5,727 nt of DNA from the NCBI GenBank assembly GCA_021731185.1, contig JAKFXW010000084.1:1-5727 (forward strand). The letters are read 5' to 3'. The stretch is from Gallionellaceae bacterium. Its GTDB lineage: Bacteria > Pseudomonadota > Gammaproteobacteria > Burkholderiales > Gallionellaceae. A program made the position numbers and the translations under genes. Shown here piece after piece: positions 4,554 to 5,727 of the stretch (position 1 is its first letter; every line of letters begins with the position of its first letter). The notes below the pieces were generated by a model. It was not told the origin of the DNA. It did not search any database and was given only the letters and a program-made list of their open reading frames with translations.

Positions 4554-5627
4554 TCAATTCTTCCCCCGCACAGCGCGTATTTCCTCGGCTAATTGATGCA
4601 CGGTCATCGCATAAAAATTACTGTTGTTATACAAAGTAATCACCTGAAAATTATTGAATGCCAGCCACGATTCGCTGCCTTCGGTCAGTGTAAATTCCAG
4701 TAGTTTTGCTGATTTTTCAGCTAGCACATTTTTCGGTAAAGCTGAATTGGGTATGCTGATACCTGACGTGGGAGACCCCGTTGCCGGGCGCACACCCGCT
4801 TGCGCCCAAACTGCCAAGGTTTGCGTTGCACCCACACTTGAGGCGGCGATTTTGTGTAAGCCGTTACCTGTATCGACAGCATCTACCCCTCTCGGTTGAG
4901 TCAACATCGCGACTGGTTCACCCCGTAACCAGCCATATTGCTTGAGATAATTGGCGACACTGCCGATAGCATCTGCTGGATCATTAACCAGATCAATTTT
5001 TCCATCACCATTAAAATCCACTGCATGTTTGCGATAACTGCTGGGCATAAATTGCGGAATGCCAATCGCACCCGCATACGAACTGGGCACTTTGAGTAGC
5101 TCCCAGCCTTGTTCACGCGCCAGCAGTAAATAATGCTCTAGCTCGCTACGGAAAAATGGGGCGCGACGCGGAAAATCAAATGCCAGCGTCATCAATGCAT
5201 CCAGTGTGCGAAACCCGCCTGCGAGTCGGCCATAAATAGTTTCCACCCCAATCACCGCAATAATAATTTCTTGCGGCACGCCATATTCTTTTTCGGCACG
5301 GAGCAGTGCCGCTTCATGCTTGAGCCAAAATTCCACACCGCCATTGATGCGTTTATCGTTTACAAAAGATGCGCGATATTCAGGCCAAGGTCGAGTAGTG
5401 GAAGGTAAGGTAATCGCTTTAATAATTGCTGGGCGATGCTGCGCGCGCTGAAAAGCCTTGATCAGTTCAGCGCGCTGAAACTGGTGCTTAGCCACCATCT
5501 CGTCAATGAATTGCGGAATTTGAGGTAGGTCGGCGGCCTGGGCAGAGGATACCAAACTGGGCAAGATCAACAACAAAGAGGGTAAAATAGCGCAGATATT
5601 CATGGTGCGTATTTTAACCTTGGTCAT
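4554..5627 (-). CDS. mltB: Lytic murein transglycosylase B (GH103, MltB-type), periplasmic
   Basis: This enzyme cleaves the MurNAc-GlcNAc bond of peptidoglycan non-hydrolytically, forming 1,6-anhydroMurNAc ends in the periplasm. Counting from the chosen start (357 aa), the N-terminus has basic residues, a hydrophobic core (CAILPSLLLILPSLV) and a signal peptidase I-like SAQA-A site near residue 31. There is no lipobox, so it should be soluble rather than a lipoprotein like E. coli MltB. The catalytic Glu is in GVETIYG (about 127-133). SYAGAIGIPQFMPSSYR (about 184-200) and the EF-hand-like calcium loop DFNGDGKIDL (about 204-213) follow. The C-terminal WLAFNNFQVITLYNNSNFYAM module is also typical. 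I chose ATG 5627 because it adds Lys/Arg before the hydrophobic core. GTG 5639 and ATG 5603 are possible, and no start has a clear ribosome site. It is divergent from trxB. Confidence 0.93.
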   Translation of the reverse strand: MTKVKIRTMNICAILPSLLLILPSLVSSAQAADLPQIPQFIDEMVAKHQFQRAELIKAFQRAQHRPAIIKAITLPSTTRPWPEYRASFVNDKRINGGVEFWLKHEAALLRAEKEYGVPQEIIIAVIGVETIYGRLAGGFRTLDALMTLAFDFPRRAPFFRSELEHYLLLAREQGWELLKVPSSYAGAIGIPQFMPSSYRKHAVDFNGDGKIDLVNDPADAIGSVANYLKQYGWLRGEPVAMLTQPRGVDAVDTGNGLHKIAASSVGATQTLAVWAQAGVRPATGSPTSGISIPNSALPKNVLAEKSAKLLEFTLTEGSESWLAFNNFQVITLYNNSNFYAMTVHQLAEEIRAVRGKN

Positions 5628-5684
5628 CGGGTGCGGCACTGATAAATTTTGATCTGGTTATTAATTTTATTTGAAAGTACATTT
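5628..5684. promoter_or_regulatory. Divergent mltB-trxB intergenic region
   Basis: This AT-rich 57-bp gap must hold the start signals for both directions. On the minus strand, TTTCCA (complement of 5686-5691) and TAAAAT (complement of 5664-5669) with a 16-bp spacer could be a promoter for mltB, overlapping the trxB start codon. On the plus strand I see no convincing promoter. GAAAG at 5673-5677 is a modest ribosome site for trxB, seven bases before its ATG. Confidence 0.3.
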
Positions 5685-5727
5685 ATGGAAACTCAACATC
5701 ATCGTTTAATTATTTTAGGCTCAGGCC
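5685..5727 (+). CDS. trxB: Thioredoxin reductase, N-terminal fragment cut by the window end
   Basis: Fourteen codons are visible, reading METQHHRLIILGSG before the window ends. This matches the start of TrxB proteins (E. coli begins with a short polar stretch, then KLLILGSGPAGYTAA), the first beta strand and glycine-rich loop of the FAD-binding Rossmann fold. TrxB passes electrons from NADPH through FAD and a CxxC pair to thioredoxin in the cytosol. The CxxC and NADPH domain lie outside the window. Other flavoproteins share the GxG motif, but the polar stretch plus LIILGSG makes TrxB the best reading. The start is ATG 5685, behind GAAAG. Confidence 0.75.
   Translation, partial: METQHHRLIILGSG

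Noticed and set aside
1..5727. CRISPR array, tRNA, rRNA or known riboswitch
   Set aside because: I saw no regularly spaced direct repeats, no tRNA-like cloverleaf or TTCGANTC-type segment in the gaps, and no riboswitch motif. The non-coding space is small and mostly taken by the repeat element.

Overview
The window looks like a chromosomal segment from a Gram-negative betaproteobacterium. The support is a class 2 (quinone-type) PyrD directly downstream of a bacterial leucyl/arginyl-transferase, an overlapping recA-recX pair, an MltB-type periplasmic murein hydrolase and a divergent trxB. Base composition is moderate, near an even AT/GC mix by eye. A Nitrosomonadales/Gallionellaceae-like host is my guess from gene style, not something the sequence proves.

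Layout. Positions 2-118 hold the last 38 codons of an Ate/Bpt-type aminoacyl-tRNA-protein transferase. It is followed by an AT-rich 9-bp perfect inverted repeat and then pyrD (176-1237). Immediately after the pyrD stop codon sits a 273-bp non-coding element (1238-1510) with imperfect terminal inverted repeats of about 31 bp. It has further internal inverted repeats and TTAA/CTAA flanks, so I call it a MITE-like, non-autonomous transposable element. Only 77 bp separate it from recA (1588-2667), whose last codons overlap recX (2657-3118).

A small accessory block follows. It contains a HicA toxin/HicB antitoxin pair (3160-3348, 3351-3563) with its own strong-looking promoter, placed so that hicA mRNA could be leaderless. 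Next is an unrecognised 280-residue protein (3616-4458) carrying a pattern compatible with a PD-(D/E)XK nuclease core. A 95-bp convergent gap with a possible terminator leads to mltB on the minus strand (4554-5627). The window ends with the first 14 codons of trxB on the plus strand (5685-5727), divergent from mltB.

How the genes relate. bpt and pyrD are probably one transcription unit and are functionally unrelated (N-degron tagging and pyrimidine synthesis). recA and recX form a classic coupled pair, the recombinase and its modulator. HicA/HicB form an mRNA-targeting toxin-antitoxin module. The downstream nuclease-like gene may be a passenger or a defence-type partner in the same islet. mltB and trxB look like ordinary housekeeping genes. 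The points most worth a second look are the MITE-like element wedged between pyrD and recA, the leaderless-hicA architecture, and the nuclease-like orphan.
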